From: Afipia massiliensis
GTDB taxonomy: Bacteria > Pseudomonadota > Alphaproteobacteria > Rhizobiales > Xanthobacteraceae
Reading direction: 5' to 3'
DNA: 64,000 nucleotides
Assembly (NCBI RefSeq): GCF_014203115.1
Contig: NZ_JACHIJ010000008.1
Location: 174,016 to 238,015 of the forward strand
Under the pieces are notes generated by a model that did no database searches, had not been told where the DNA came from, and worked only from the letters and a program-made list of their open reading frames with translations. Shown here piece by piece: positions 50,050 to 59,804 of this stretch. The translations under genes were made by a program, and so were the position numbers. Within the stretch, counting starts at the first letter, position 1. Every line of letters begins with the position of its first letter.

Positions 50050-51786
50050 ATGTCAAACGTCACGACAACGATCCGGACCGGCAGAGTCCAGCTTCTGATG
50101 AAGCGGCCTGGCAGCAAGGGATGGCTCTGGAGCCTGCGCGTAGCGCTGATCGTCGCGATGCATCTGGCTGCCGTCTATCTTCTGGCATCGGTCGAATACG
50201 GCCCGTTCGCGATGACGCTGGCGCTGCTGACATGGGCGCTGCTGAATTTCATGTCGCTGATCGTGCTGCGCCGACCGGGTATTTCCGCAGCGCTGTCACT
50301 GGCGCTGGTTGCGATCTTGATTACGCTGTCGCAGTTCAAATACGGGATCACACAGCTCACGCTGACGTTCCTGGACTTTCTCATTATCGATCGCGACACA
50401 TTTTCGTTTCTGCATTCGATCTTCCCGCAACTGAAGTCGCAGTCCTTCCTGCTCGCGGCCATCGCCGTGCCGGTGATCTGGCTGATCTGGCGCGCCGATC
50501 CGTTCCGTATTCGCCGCGCGGTGTCCGCGGCTGGCGCTGCTGCCTGCGTCACGCTGATCACGGGGCTGTCGGTGATCTATCCCGAGCAGCCGTGGGAGCC
50601 GTTCCAGGGCGTCAATCACATCTCAAATCTGGCGCGATCCGGCGTCGTGTCGGTGTCGCACCTGACATCGACGGGCTGGATTGAGGCCGATCCGCCGAAC
50701 ATGATCGGGTCCGCGCGCGCTTCGCCACTCGAGACGGAATGCGCGCCGGGCGCGAAGCGACCGAACATTGTCATGGTGCTGGACGAGTCGAGCTTCGACA
50801 TCAGCGCCGTGCCGGGCATCAAGGTGCCGAAGAATTACCGCGATTTCTTCAAGTCGGCGGACGGACGGCAGCGCTCGTTCGTCGCGGAATCCGCCGGTGG
50901 GCCGACCTGGTACACCGAGTTCAACGTTCTGACCGGCCTGTCGGCGCGGTCATTCGGCAAGCTCAAGTTCTATGTCACGCGTATCGCTGCGGGCAAAATT
51001 TCGCGCGGGTTGCCGCAGGCCTTGCAGCGCTGCGGCTACCGGACGTTCTCGCTGTATCCGACCTACGGTGATTTCCTCAGCGCGCGGAGCTTCCAGACAT
51101 CCGCCGGGATCGACAAGTTCATCGACATGGCCGACATGGGCGTCAGCGAGGACATGCAGCCCGACAGATTCTATTTCGATCAGGCGCTGCAGCTGATTGC
51201 GCGCGAGCGGAAGGCCGATCAGCCGATGTTTGTGCTCGTCTACCTCACGGCCAATCACTTCCCCTGGACGACGAGCTACCGGCCGGATCTGACGCCCGCC
51301 GGATGGACCGCGCCGGGCAACACCGCTGAAGTGGACGAGTACATCCGCCGCCAGGCGATGACGGCGGCGGACTATGCAAGCTTCGTCGCGCGGCTGAAGG
51401 CCGACTACCCGGATGATCCGTTCCTACTGGTGCGCTTCGGCGATCATCAGCCGGCGATCTCCCAGAAGCTGCTGGAGCCGAACCTGCCACAGACGATGCT
51501 GGCAAACCGCATCATGACGCACGACCTGCGCTACTACAAAACCTACTATGCGATCGACGCGCTCAACTACAAACCGGACATGTCGTCGGCGCTGGACACA
51601 CTCGACGCGGCCTATCTGCCGCTTGCGGTTCAGGAGGCGGCGGGTATTCCGCTCGATTCCACGTTCGCCGAGCAGAAGAAGATCATGCTCCGCTGCAAGG
51701 GTCTGTTCTACGCCTGCAAGGAAGGCGCTGAGGCCAAGCGCTTTAACCGCCTGCTGATCGACGCAGGGTTCGTGAAGAACCTCTAG
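50050..51786 (+). CDS. Membrane-bound sulfatase-fold (LTA-synthase-like) protein, second of tandem
   Basis: A 578-residue paralogue of the gene 19 bp upstream, about 50 percent identical by eye, with the same five TM helices and the periplasmic domain bearing IVMVLDESSFDI, AGGPTWYTEFNVLTGLS and VRFGDHQPAI. The N-terminal 20 residues differ. Both end with KRFNRLLIDAGF[VI]KNL, and the C-terminal domain has paired Cys (RCKGLFYACKEG). Likely the same operon. The stop overlaps the stop of the convergent OpuC-type gene in CTAG. Confidence 0.75.
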   Translation: MSNVTTTIRTGRVQLLMKRPGSKGWLWSLRVALIVAMHLAAVYLLASVEYGPFAMTLALLTWALLNFMSLIVLRRPGISAALSLALVAILITLSQFKYGITQLTLTFLDFLIIDRDTFSFLHSIFPQLKSQSFLLAAIAVPVIWLIWRADPFRIRRAVSAAGAAACVTLITGLSVIYPEQPWEPFQGVNHISNLARSGVVSVSHLTSTGWIEADPPNMIGSARASPLETECAPGAKRPNIVMVLDESSFDISAVPGIKVPKNYRDFFKSADGRQRSFVAESAGGPTWYTEFNVLTGLSARSFGKLKFYVTRIAAGKISRGLPQALQRCGYRTFSLYPTYGDFLSARSFQTSAGIDKFIDMADMGVSEDMQPDRFYFDQALQLIARERKADQPMFVLVYLTANHFPWTTSYRPDLTPAGWTAPGNTAEVDEYIRRQAMTAADYASFVARLKADYPDDPFLLVRFGDHQPAISQKLLEPNLPQTMLANRIMTHDLRYYKTYYAIDALNYKPDMSSALDTLDAAYLPLAVQEAAGIPLDSTFAEQKKIMLRCKGLFYACKEGAEAKRFNRLLIDAGFVKNL

Positions 51787-53341
51787 CGCTTCCCGATCTT
51801 CCCCCACAGCCATCGCGCTACCGCATCTGGCGAGCTGGTGCTGTCGCCGTTCGCCGCGCGCAGGTTGGCTTCGCGCATGGTGGCGATATCGATCTTCCCG
51901 AGCAGCGGCTGCAGTGCGTCGCGCAGCGCCTGGTCTCCGGTGCGCTTCGGCGAAATGAGCACGATGGCGTCATAGGGCGGGATCGCGGATTTTGGATCAC
52001 CGAGCACGACGAGATCGTATTTCGCGATCAGCCCGTCGCTGGTGTAGCCCGCGATCACGTCGACCTCGCCGGACGCCACCGCCGCATACATGAAGTCCGG
52101 TTGCATCTGCCGCTGCTGGCGAAACGACAGGTTGTAACTCTGGCGCAGGGCGGCCCATTCCGGCCGCGAGAAGAATTCATAGTCCCCCGCGATCGACAGC
52201 GATGCCGCACGGGGCACGAGATCGGCGATGGTGCGGATGCCGAGTTCCTCGGCGCGCTTGCGCGGCATCACCAATGCATAGGCGTTATCGAAGCCAAGTT
52301 CGCCGAGCAGGGAGATGCCATGCTTGTCCTTGAGCGTTGTCGTCAGCTCGCTCAGCAGTTCCTTGCGCGGTTTAATCTCGGTGCGCTTGAGCTGATTGGC
52401 CCAGAGCGTCCCGGAATAGTCGACATAGACGTCGATGTCGCCGGATGCGAGCGCTTCGAAGATTACGTTGGAGCCGAGGCCCTCACGCGGGGTGGCCGCC
52501 AGCCCCGCCGCCTGCAGCCGCTGTGCGATCAGTGACGAGAGGATGTACTGCTCTGTGAAGGTCTTGGCGCCGACGATGATGCTTGTCTTTGCGCGGGCCA
52601 TTGACGGCATCAGGGTCGCGGCGATCAGCGCGCCGAGGCCGAGGCAACCTAGAACAATCCGCGGGCGACTGTGCATCCGCACGCCACCTTCGATCAGCGC
52701 CAGCAACTGATCGACCGCCAGCGCCAGCGCCGCAGCTGCAACGCAACCGAACAGCACAAACACCCAGTTCTGGGTTTGCAATCCAGCAAAGATGTAATTG
52801 CCCAGACTCGTCTGGCCGATCGGCGTTGAAAGTGTTGCGGTGCCGATGACCCAGACCGCCGCGGTCCGGATGCCCGCCATGATCACCGGTAGCGCCAGCG
52901 GCAGCTCGACCATCGTTAGCGTTTGCCGCTGCGTCATGCCGACGCCTTCCGCTGCCTCAAGGATCGCCGGATCGATGCCCTGCAATCCGGTGATGGTGTT
53001 CCGCAACACCGGCAGCATGCTGTAGAGCGCGAGCGCCAGTACTGACGGCAGAAATCCGAATGCTGAAAACCCGTGCCCAAACCATTGCAGCGAGAGGCCT
53101 GCCAGCGCCAGCAGCAGCGGATAGAACAGTGCCAGCAATGCAAGGCCGGGCACGGTCTGCACAATGCTGGCGATCCCTAGCACGATGTCGCGCAGCACCG
53201 GTTGTCGACGCACGATCAGGGCCAGCGGAAAACTGATGAGGAGGCCGAGCGCCAGAGCAGCGAGGCTGACGCGAACATGACTGCCGAGATAGTCCGGCAG
53301 CCGTGTCAGCGCATCGCTCCAGCGCGGATCGGACAAGAGAT

Positions 53342-53345
<4 letters not shown>
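51783..53345 (-). CDS. Glycine betaine/choline-type ABC permease fused to substrate-binding domain
   Basis: A 520-residue fusion: a binding-protein-dependent permease (about 1-225, six TM helices) and a periplasmic OpuAC/ProX-like substrate-binding domain (about 245-520). The permease has the EAA-type loop EAAEGVGMTQRQTLTMVELPLALPVI, and the receptor begins KTSIIVGAKTFTEQYILSSLIAQRLQAAG. This is the QAT-family (OpuC/YehYZ) arrangement in which permease and receptor are covalently joined. It works with the ATPase, whose gene overlaps by 4 bp. Osmoprotectants are the likely substrates. Confidence 0.85.
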
Positions 53346-54127
<782 letters not shown>

Positions 54128-54231
54128 GCGGTCATGATGGACCATCGATATCAACCTGTCGACGGCCCGGCACTGGCGGACGGGTAGGCTGCCGTGTAGC
54201 GTCGTCGCGACCAAACGGAGCATGTCTCGTC

Positions 54232-55185
54232 ATGGCCAAGAACGGCAAGTCCGCGCAACCGAGCGCCAGGCAATTGAAGTCCTATGTGGACCCGTTCCGG
54301 GTCGACGGCTCGCAGGAGTTTCATCTCACGGCGCACAAGCCCGGCGAGAAGGGCGGACTCGATAAGGAGGCGGCGCGCGAACTCGTCGATGCCAATCGCG
54401 GGAGACTGCGCGAGTTGCAGGAAAAGCTCTATGCGCAGGATCTCTGGTCGGTGCTGCTGATCTTTCAAGGCATGGACGCCGCCGGCAAGGACAGCGCCAT
54501 CGAAAACGTGATGTCGGGCATCAATCCGCAGGGCTGTCAGGTCTATTCGTTCAAGCAGCCGTCCACGAAAGAACTCGATCACGATTTCATGTGGCGCACA
54601 TCGAAGTGCACCCCCGAACGCGGCCGTATCGGCATCTTCAACCGCTCTTATTATGAAGAATTGCTGGTGGTCCGCGTCCATCCGGAAATTCTGGCGAAGC
54701 AGCGGATTCCGCCGGAGCTGGTGACCAAGAACATCTGGCGCGAACGCTTCGAGGATATTGCGGCGTACGAGAAATACCTCGCGCGCAACGGCACGCTGGT
54801 CCTGAAGTTCTTTCTCAACATCTCGAAGGAGGAGCAGCGCCAGCGGTTTCTCGATCGCCTCGAAGAGCCGGCAAAGAACTGGAAGTTCTCGCTGGGCGAT
54901 GTGGCCGAGCGCAAGCTGTGGGACAAGTATCAGGCGGCCTATCAGGATCTGATCCACCACACATCCGCGAAGCGCGCGCCGTGGATTGTCGTGCCCGCCG
55001 ACCACAAATGGTTTGCCCGCGTCGTGATCAGTTCGGCGATTGTCAGTGCGATGGAAAAGCTGGACCTGAAGTTTCCCGAAGTGGACAAGAGCGACGCCGG
55101 GGAACTGAAAAAGGTGAAGGTCGCTCTCGAACGCGAGGGACGGGCCCCGGTTCGCGTGTCGAAAGCAAAGACCGCGGGAACCTGA
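54232..55185 (+). CDS. ppk2: Polyphosphate kinase 2 family
   Basis: PPK2 uses polyphosphate to phosphorylate nucleoside mono- or diphosphates. 317 residues: Walker A-like GMDAAGKDSA (80-89), GIFNRSYYEE (the Walker B-like block) and KFFLNISKEEQRQRFLDRLEEPAKNWKFS (lid). The one-domain length is that of the short class. The C-terminus is basic, rich in Lys/Val. It is divergent from the ABC ATPase, 104 bp away. Confidence 0.92.
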   Translation: MAKNGKSAQPSARQLKSYVDPFRVDGSQEFHLTAHKPGEKGGLDKEAARELVDANRGRLRELQEKLYAQDLWSVLLIFQGMDAAGKDSAIENVMSGINPQGCQVYSFKQPSTKELDHDFMWRTSKCTPERGRIGIFNRSYYEELLVVRVHPEILAKQRIPPELVTKNIWRERFEDIAAYEKYLARNGTLVLKFFLNISKEEQRQRFLDRLEEPAKNWKFSLGDVAERKLWDKYQAAYQDLIHHTSAKRAPWIVVPADHKWFARVVISSAIVSAMEKLDLKFPEVDKSDAGELKKVKVALEREGRAPVRVSKAKTAGT

Positions 55186-55293
55186 AAGAAATACGCCCCA
55201 TGCTTGCCCGCCCCCGCAATTCACAGCGTGAATATCGCAGGTTGCAGATGGGCCCCGCTGGAAATATTATGCGGACGGGTGAGGAGTCCGTTG

Positions 55294-55908
55294 GTGGCTG
55301 ATCTGCGCACGTTTGTTTTGTTGGTTCTCTTGACCGGCCTCGGCGTTGCGTCGAGTCCGATGCCGGCGCATGCCGAGTGGTGGAAGCTTTACGCGCCGAA
55401 AGACTTCGAGGAGTGTTCACAAAGTGCGGCACAACCGGGTCTGTCGAAGGACGCCCAGGCGAAGATCATCTCGGAATGCGATTCAAAGTTTGCGGGTCGC
55501 CGCAAGGCTGGCGGCGGCTACACCTATTTTGATTTCATGCAGAACCGCCACTTCGACATCGCCGGTCCGAATCCGACGCCGCAAGAACTCAAGCGGATGG
55601 ATCAGGAATATCTGGCCTATCTCGAAACGAACCGGGAAACTCCCATCGAAGTTGCAGACGCGGGGCAGGCGATCGCGGCGATCAACAATCAGATGAAGCC
55701 GATCGGCTATCAGAAACAAGCGCAACCGAAGGTTGCCGTGAAGCAACCCGTTGCGGCCAATCGCGCGCGGGTTCGCAAGGAAGCAGCGTGCAAGGGTGAC
55801 GCCTTGTCCTGCGGCTGGGCAAAGATCACCACGACCGTGAAGGGCTTGCGGCATGCCTTGGTTGGCGCGGATTCCCGGCGTGAGGCCTACGCGCAACGAA
55901 GGCTCTAA
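55294..55908 (+). CDS. Exported hypothetical protein, 204 aa, GTG start
   Basis: I do not recognise a family. A signal peptide (MADLRTFVLLVLLTGLGVASSPMPAHA) precedes a mature part beginning EWWKLYAPKDFEECS, rich in Gln and Lys. Five Cys in the mature part suggest disulfides. No membrane anchor other than the leader. The GTG at 55294 has GAGGAG at 55281-55286, making it better supported than the longer frame from 55204. Function unknown. Confidence 0.6.
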   Translation: MADLRTFVLLVLLTGLGVASSPMPAHAEWWKLYAPKDFEECSQSAAQPGLSKDAQAKIISECDSKFAGRRKAGGGYTYFDFMQNRHFDIAGPNPTPQELKRMDQEYLAYLETNRETPIEVADAGQAIAAINNQMKPIGYQKQAQPKVAVKQPVAANRARVRKEAACKGDALSCGWAKITTTVKGLRHALVGADSRREAYAQRRL

Positions 55909-56089
55909 GCCGCGCGACGTCGCTCCTCCGAGGCCGGCGATTTTACCCGTATAGATAGGGCAGCCATCCTGACCGTTTTTTGGCGTTGCGGGACCTTGCC
56001 TTTCTCGTCTAGAACGGCCGTACCAGACGCTTCGGCAACCAACCTTCAACGGTTTTGGGCCGACTATGCGTTTTTCGGGGACTGAATTG

Positions 56090-56212
56090 ATGATTCGCGG
56101 CGGTATTCAGGGACAGCAGGACACGGGGGCATTTGCCGCCGGCCTCGACGCGCGCCCTGCTGCTGCGATTTCGTCCCTTCTTGGCGGGCTTCTGCTTCTT
56201 ATCTGCCCCTGA
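56090..56212 (+). CDS. leuA leader peptide, 40 aa
   Basis: An ORF from ATG 56090 ending in the Leu-rich stretch SSLLGGLLLLICP (codons CTT CTT GGC GGG CTT CTG CTT CTT). Six Leu codons occur within the last 11 codons, matching the end product of leuA. It is the typical arrangement of an attenuation leader, 101 bp upstream of leuA and overlapping a large hairpin at 56207-56248. In the 404-bp gap 55909-56312 this is the only feature I see; the promoter is not obvious. A shorter start within the ORF is possible. Confidence 0.75.
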   Translation: MIRGGIQGQQDTGAFAAGLDARPAAAISSLLGGLLLLICP

Positions 56213-56248
56213 GGGCCGTCTGGGCGTTTGCGCCTGGGCACTCAGGGG
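56207..56248 (+). promoter_or_regulatory. Hairpin of the leuA leader
   Basis: CCCCTGAG (56207-56214) pairs with CTCAGGGG (56241-56248), with an inner GCG-TTT-GCGC element. The left arm overlaps the leader stop codon, so a ribosome at the end of the leader would disturb it. No T-run follows, so it may be an anti-antiterminator or a Rho-dependent type rather than an intrinsic terminator. Confidence 0.6.
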
Positions 56249-56312
56249 TTCGAAGACAAGCACCGAAACCCGAGCGTCCTGAAGTGGCGCATCTGACCAA
56301 AGGATTTTTCCT

Positions 56313-57875
56313 ATGACCACCGCGAACAAGTCCGACAAGGACCGCGTCGTTATTTTCGACACTACCTTGCGTGACGGCGAACAGTGCCCCGGCGCGACCA
56401 TGAGCTTCGAGGAAAAGCTCGAAGTCGCCGAGATGCTGGACGACATGGGCGTCGATGTCATCGAAGCCGGTTTCCCGATCACTTCGGAAGGCGACTTCCA
56501 GGCTGTGAGCGAGATCGCCCGCCGCTCGAAGAATGCGGTGATTGCTGGTCTGTCCCGGGCGCACCCCAAGGACATCGACCGCTGCGCCGAAGCAGTGAAG
56601 TTCGCCAAGCGCGGCCGCGTTCATACAGTTATCGCGACGTCGCCGCTGCACATGCGGGTGAAACTCAACATGACGCCGGAGCAGGTGATCGAAACCTCGA
56701 TCGCCAACGTGACCCGTGCGCGCAACCAGATCGACGACGTCGAATGGTCGGCCGAGGACGGCACCCGCAGCGAGATGGATTTCCTGTGCCGCATCGTCGA
56801 AGCGGTCATCAAGGCCGGTGCGACCACGGTCAACATTCCGGATACGGTCGGTTATACCGTGCCGGAGGAATACACCCACTTCATGCGCACGCTGATCGAA
56901 CGTGTGCCGAATTCCGACAAGGCAGTGTTCTCGGTCCATTGCCATAACGATCTCGGCATGGCGGTGGCGAATTCGTTGGCGGGTCTGGCTGGCGGCGCTC
57001 GGCAGATCGAATGCACCATCAACGGCATCGGCGAGCGCGCGGGTAATGCCGCGCTCGAGGAAGTCGTGATGGCGATCAACGTGCGCAACGATAAGTTTCC
57101 ATACTGGAACAAGATCGACACCACGATGCTGACGCGCGCGTCGAAGCTGGTCTCGGCGGCAACCTCGTTCCCGGTCCAGTACAACAAGGCGATCGTCGGC
57201 CGAAATGCTTTCGCGCACGAAAGCGGCATTCATCAGGACGGTGTTCTCAAGGACGCGCAGACCTATGAAATCATGCGACCGGAATCGGTCGGCCTGAAGC
57301 AGTCGTCGCTGGTGCTCGGCAAGCATTCGGGCCGTCATGCCTTCGTCCACAAGCTGGAGGAGATGGGCTACAAGCTCGCCGCCAACCAGTTGGAAGATGC
57401 GTTCGTGCGGATGAAGGCGCTCGCCGACCGCAAGAAGGACATCTATGACGAGGATATTGAGGCACTGGTCGATCAGGAGATCGCGGCTTCGCACGATCGC
57501 ATCAAGCTGGCCTCGCTGACGGTGATCGCCGGCACGCATGGCCCGCAGCGCGCGACCATGAAGCTCGATATCGACGGACAGATCAAGATCGAGGAAGCCG
57601 AGGGCAATGGTCCCGTGGATGCGGTGTTCAACTGTATCAAGGCGCTGGTGCCGCACGAGGCCAAGCTGGAGCTCTATCAGGTGCATGCGGTGACCGAGGG
57701 AACCGATGCCCAGGCGGAGGTTTCGGTGCGGCTCGCGCATGAGGGCCGCTCCATGACCTCGAAAGCTGCCGACCCCGATACGCTGGTCGCTTCGGCGAAG
57801 GCTTACCTCGGCGCGCTGAACAAGATTGTCATGAAGCGTCAGCGCGACACGGCCGTCGCGGCTGCGGGCCACTGA
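56313..57875 (+). CDS. leuA: 2-Isopropylmalate synthase
   Basis: LeuA condenses acetyl-CoA with 2-oxoisovalerate, the first step of leucine synthesis. 520 residues: catalytic HMGL-like barrel with TTLRDGEQCPGATMS (from about 17) and metal ligands in VHCHNDLGMAVANS, then a linker and a C-terminal leucine-binding allosteric domain (about 390-520, ATMKLDIDGQIKIEEAEGNGPVDAVFN). It uses ATG 56313. Controlled by the leader upstream. The downstream gene is a separate TRAP unit. Confidence 0.97.
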   Translation: MTTANKSDKDRVVIFDTTLRDGEQCPGATMSFEEKLEVAEMLDDMGVDVIEAGFPITSEGDFQAVSEIARRSKNAVIAGLSRAHPKDIDRCAEAVKFAKRGRVHTVIATSPLHMRVKLNMTPEQVIETSIANVTRARNQIDDVEWSAEDGTRSEMDFLCRIVEAVIKAGATTVNIPDTVGYTVPEEYTHFMRTLIERVPNSDKAVFSVHCHNDLGMAVANSLAGLAGGARQIECTINGIGERAGNAALEEVVMAINVRNDKFPYWNKIDTTMLTRASKLVSAATSFPVQYNKAIVGRNAFAHESGIHQDGVLKDAQTYEIMRPESVGLKQSSLVLGKHSGRHAFVHKLEEMGYKLAANQLEDAFVRMKALADRKKDIYDEDIEALVDQEIAASHDRIKLASLTVIAGTHGPQRATMKLDIDGQIKIEEAEGNGPVDAVFNCIKALVPHEAKLELYQVHAVTEGTDAQAEVSVRLAHEGRSMTSKAADPDTLVASAKAYLGALNKIVMKRQRDTAVAAAGH

Positions 57876-57902
57876 TCGCGCGATTCCTCTGCAGCTACTC
57901 GG

Positions 57903-57934
57903 AAGGCGGTGCATCGTAACGATGTGCCGCCTTT
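57903..57934 (+). terminator. Terminator after leuA
   Basis: AAGGCGGTGCATCG and CGATGTGCCGCCTT pair across TAA with two mismatched positions, and the last T begins a TTTTGCGTT. It begins 28 bp past the leuA stop. Confidence 0.75.
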
Positions 57935-58065
57935 TGCGTTGCAGCACGGCATCGACCCCTTCTAAGGGGCAATACTCTTGACCAGTTGTATCTGAGATGA
58001 TCGGCTCGTCAGGGGTTCAGAGCCGCGGTGAAACCGGCGGATCTCAATCGTCATTCGGAGGAAAC

Positions 58066-59067
58066 ATGAAAAAACTCATTCTGGCTGCGGCCTCAATCGC
58101 CGCTCTCACGCTCGTTGGACCCGCCACAGCGCAATCGCCGATTGTCATCAAGTTCAGCCATGTCGTCGCGCCGAATACGCCAAAGGGGCAGGGCGCCGAG
58201 AAATTCAAGCAACTGGCCGAGAAGTACACCAATGGCAAGGTGAAGGTTGAGGTCTATCCGAACTCGCAGCTCTACAAGGACAAGGAAGAGGTCGAAGCGC
58301 TTCAACTCGGTGCGGTGCAGATGTTGGCGCCGTCGCTCGCCAAGTTCGGTCCGCTCGGCGTGAAGGAATTCGAAGTTTTCGATCTGCCTTACATCCTTCC
58401 GGACAAGGCCGCCCTCGGCCGTATCACCAAGGGTCCGGTGGGGCAGGGACTTCTGGCCAAACTTGAGCCGAAGGGCATCAAGGGTCTGGCTTACTGGGAC
58501 AACGGTTTCAAGATCATGACGGCCAACAAGCCGATGCATAAGGTCGCCGATTTCCAGGGCATGAAGATGCGCATCCAGTCCTCGAAGGTTCTGGAAGCGG
58601 AAATGCGCGCGCTCGGCGCCATCCCGCAGGTGCTGGCATTCTCCGAAGTCTATCAGGCGATGCAGACCGGCGTCGTTGACGGCAACGAGAACACGCCGTC
58701 GAACGTGTACACGCAGAAGATGCACGAGGTGCAGAAGCACGCCACCATCTCGAACCACGGTTACATCGGCTACGCCGTGATCGTGAACAAGAAGTTCTGG
58801 GACGGCCTTCCTGCCGACGTGAAGCCGCAGGTCGAGAAGGCAATGGCGGAGGCGACGGAATTCTCCAACGATATCTCGCAGAAGGAAAATGACGACGCGC
58901 TCGCGGCCATGAAGAAGGCCGGCACCACGACCTTCTATGAACTGACCCCTGCGGAACGCGCCGAATGGATGAAGGCTCTTGAGCCGGTCACCCAGGACAT
59001 GGCCTCGCGCGTCGGCAAAGATCTGATCGCGGCTTTCAAGAAGGAAGCCAACGCAAAGACGAACTAA
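58066..59067 (+). CDS. dctP: TRAP transporter substrate-binding protein, DctP family
   Basis: The receptor of a DctPQM TRAP system. 333 residues: a signal peptide (about 1-24, ATAQS), IVIKFSHVVAPNTPKGQGAEKFKQL (typical N-terminal), FEVFDLPYI, KGLAYWDNGFKIMTANKPMHKVADFQGMKMRIQSSK and VDGNENTPSNVY, all DctP hallmarks. A C4-dicarboxylate or related organic acid is likely. GGAGGAAAC precedes ATG 58066. Confidence 0.93.
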   Translation: MKKLILAAASIAALTLVGPATAQSPIVIKFSHVVAPNTPKGQGAEKFKQLAEKYTNGKVKVEVYPNSQLYKDKEEVEALQLGAVQMLAPSLAKFGPLGVKEFEVFDLPYILPDKAALGRITKGPVGQGLLAKLEPKGIKGLAYWDNGFKIMTANKPMHKVADFQGMKMRIQSSKVLEAEMRALGAIPQVLAFSEVYQAMQTGVVDGNENTPSNVYTQKMHEVQKHATISNHGYIGYAVIVNKKFWDGLPADVKPQVEKAMAEATEFSNDISQKENDDALAAMKKAGTTTFYELTPAERAEWMKALEPVTQDMASRVGKDLIAAFKKEANAKTN

Positions 59068-59192
59068 TACGACCTTCGTGACAGACAAGTGGTCCGGGAT
59101 TCGACCCGGGCCACTTTCGTCTGATAGAGTGCGACGGGGCGTCAGCAAGATCGAAACGCGCAAAGACGCGGCCGCTGCGGGTGGGGACGAAC

Positions 59193-59804
59193 TTGAAATC
59201 ATTCATGCGTATCCTCGATCGCCTCGAGGAACTTTTGATCGCGACGCTGATTGCTGCCGCGACGATCGTGATTTTTGTGGCAGTCGCGCATCGCTACACC
59301 ACGGATTTCGTGGTCAATCATCGCACTTGGCCCGGCGCGATGCAGGCCTACCTCTTCCTCAGCAAAATCCATCTCTCATGGGCGCAGGAGCTTTGCATCT
59401 ACATGTTCGTGTGGATGGCGAAGTTCGGCGCGGCCTATGGCGTGCGCACCGGAATTCACGTCGGCGTCGATGTCCTGGTGCTGGCGCTGAGTCCGAAATG
59501 GCGAAAGTGGACGATCCTGTTCGGTCTGCTCTGTGGTGCGCTGTTCACCGGCATCATCGGGACCATGGGCGCCAGCTTCGTCATCGGTCTTTCCCAAACC
59601 GATCAGACGTCGCCTGATCTCGAACTGCCGAGCTGGATCGTCTATCTCTGCATTCCGCTCGGGTCGTACTTGATGTGTTTCCGCTTCCTGCAAGTCGCGT
59701 TTTCCTACTGGCAAGGCGGTGATCTGCCGCATCACGATCACACGCACGTCGAAGGGATCGAGGTCGATACCGCGGTTGGTCCGACGCCGGAGGGCGTCCG
59801 ATGA
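59193..59804 (+). CDS. dctQ: TRAP transporter small permease DctQ
   Basis: The four-TM small subunit of the TRAP carrier. About 203 residues; it begins LDRLEELLIATLIAAATIVIFVAVAHRY, typical for DctQ, with helices near 15, 60, 95 and 140. The start is ambiguous: GTG 59181, TTG 59193 with GGGG about 7 bp upstream, and ATG 59205. I prefer TTG 59193 because of spacing. The stop overlaps dctM by 4 bp. Confidence 0.85.
   Translation: MKSFMRILDRLEELLIATLIAAATIVIFVAVAHRYTTDFVVNHRTWPGAMQAYLFLSKIHLSWAQELCIYMFVWMAKFGAAYGVRTGIHVGVDVLVLALSPKWRKWTILFGLLCGALFTGIIGTMGASFVIGLSQTDQTSPDLELPSWIVYLCIPLGSYLMCFRFLQVAFSYWQGGDLPHHDHTHVEGIEVDTAVGPTPEGVR

Noticed and set aside
48310..51786. Calling these genes lipoteichoic acid synthases
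   Set aside because: The organism is Gram-negative by gene content and lacks the context; only the fold family is supported.
56199..57947. A 582-codon open frame antisense to leuA
   Set aside because: It mirrors the leuA frame on the other strand, has low-complexity Arg/His/Asp-rich composition and no recognisable domain. Long antisense frames are expected in GC-rich DNA.
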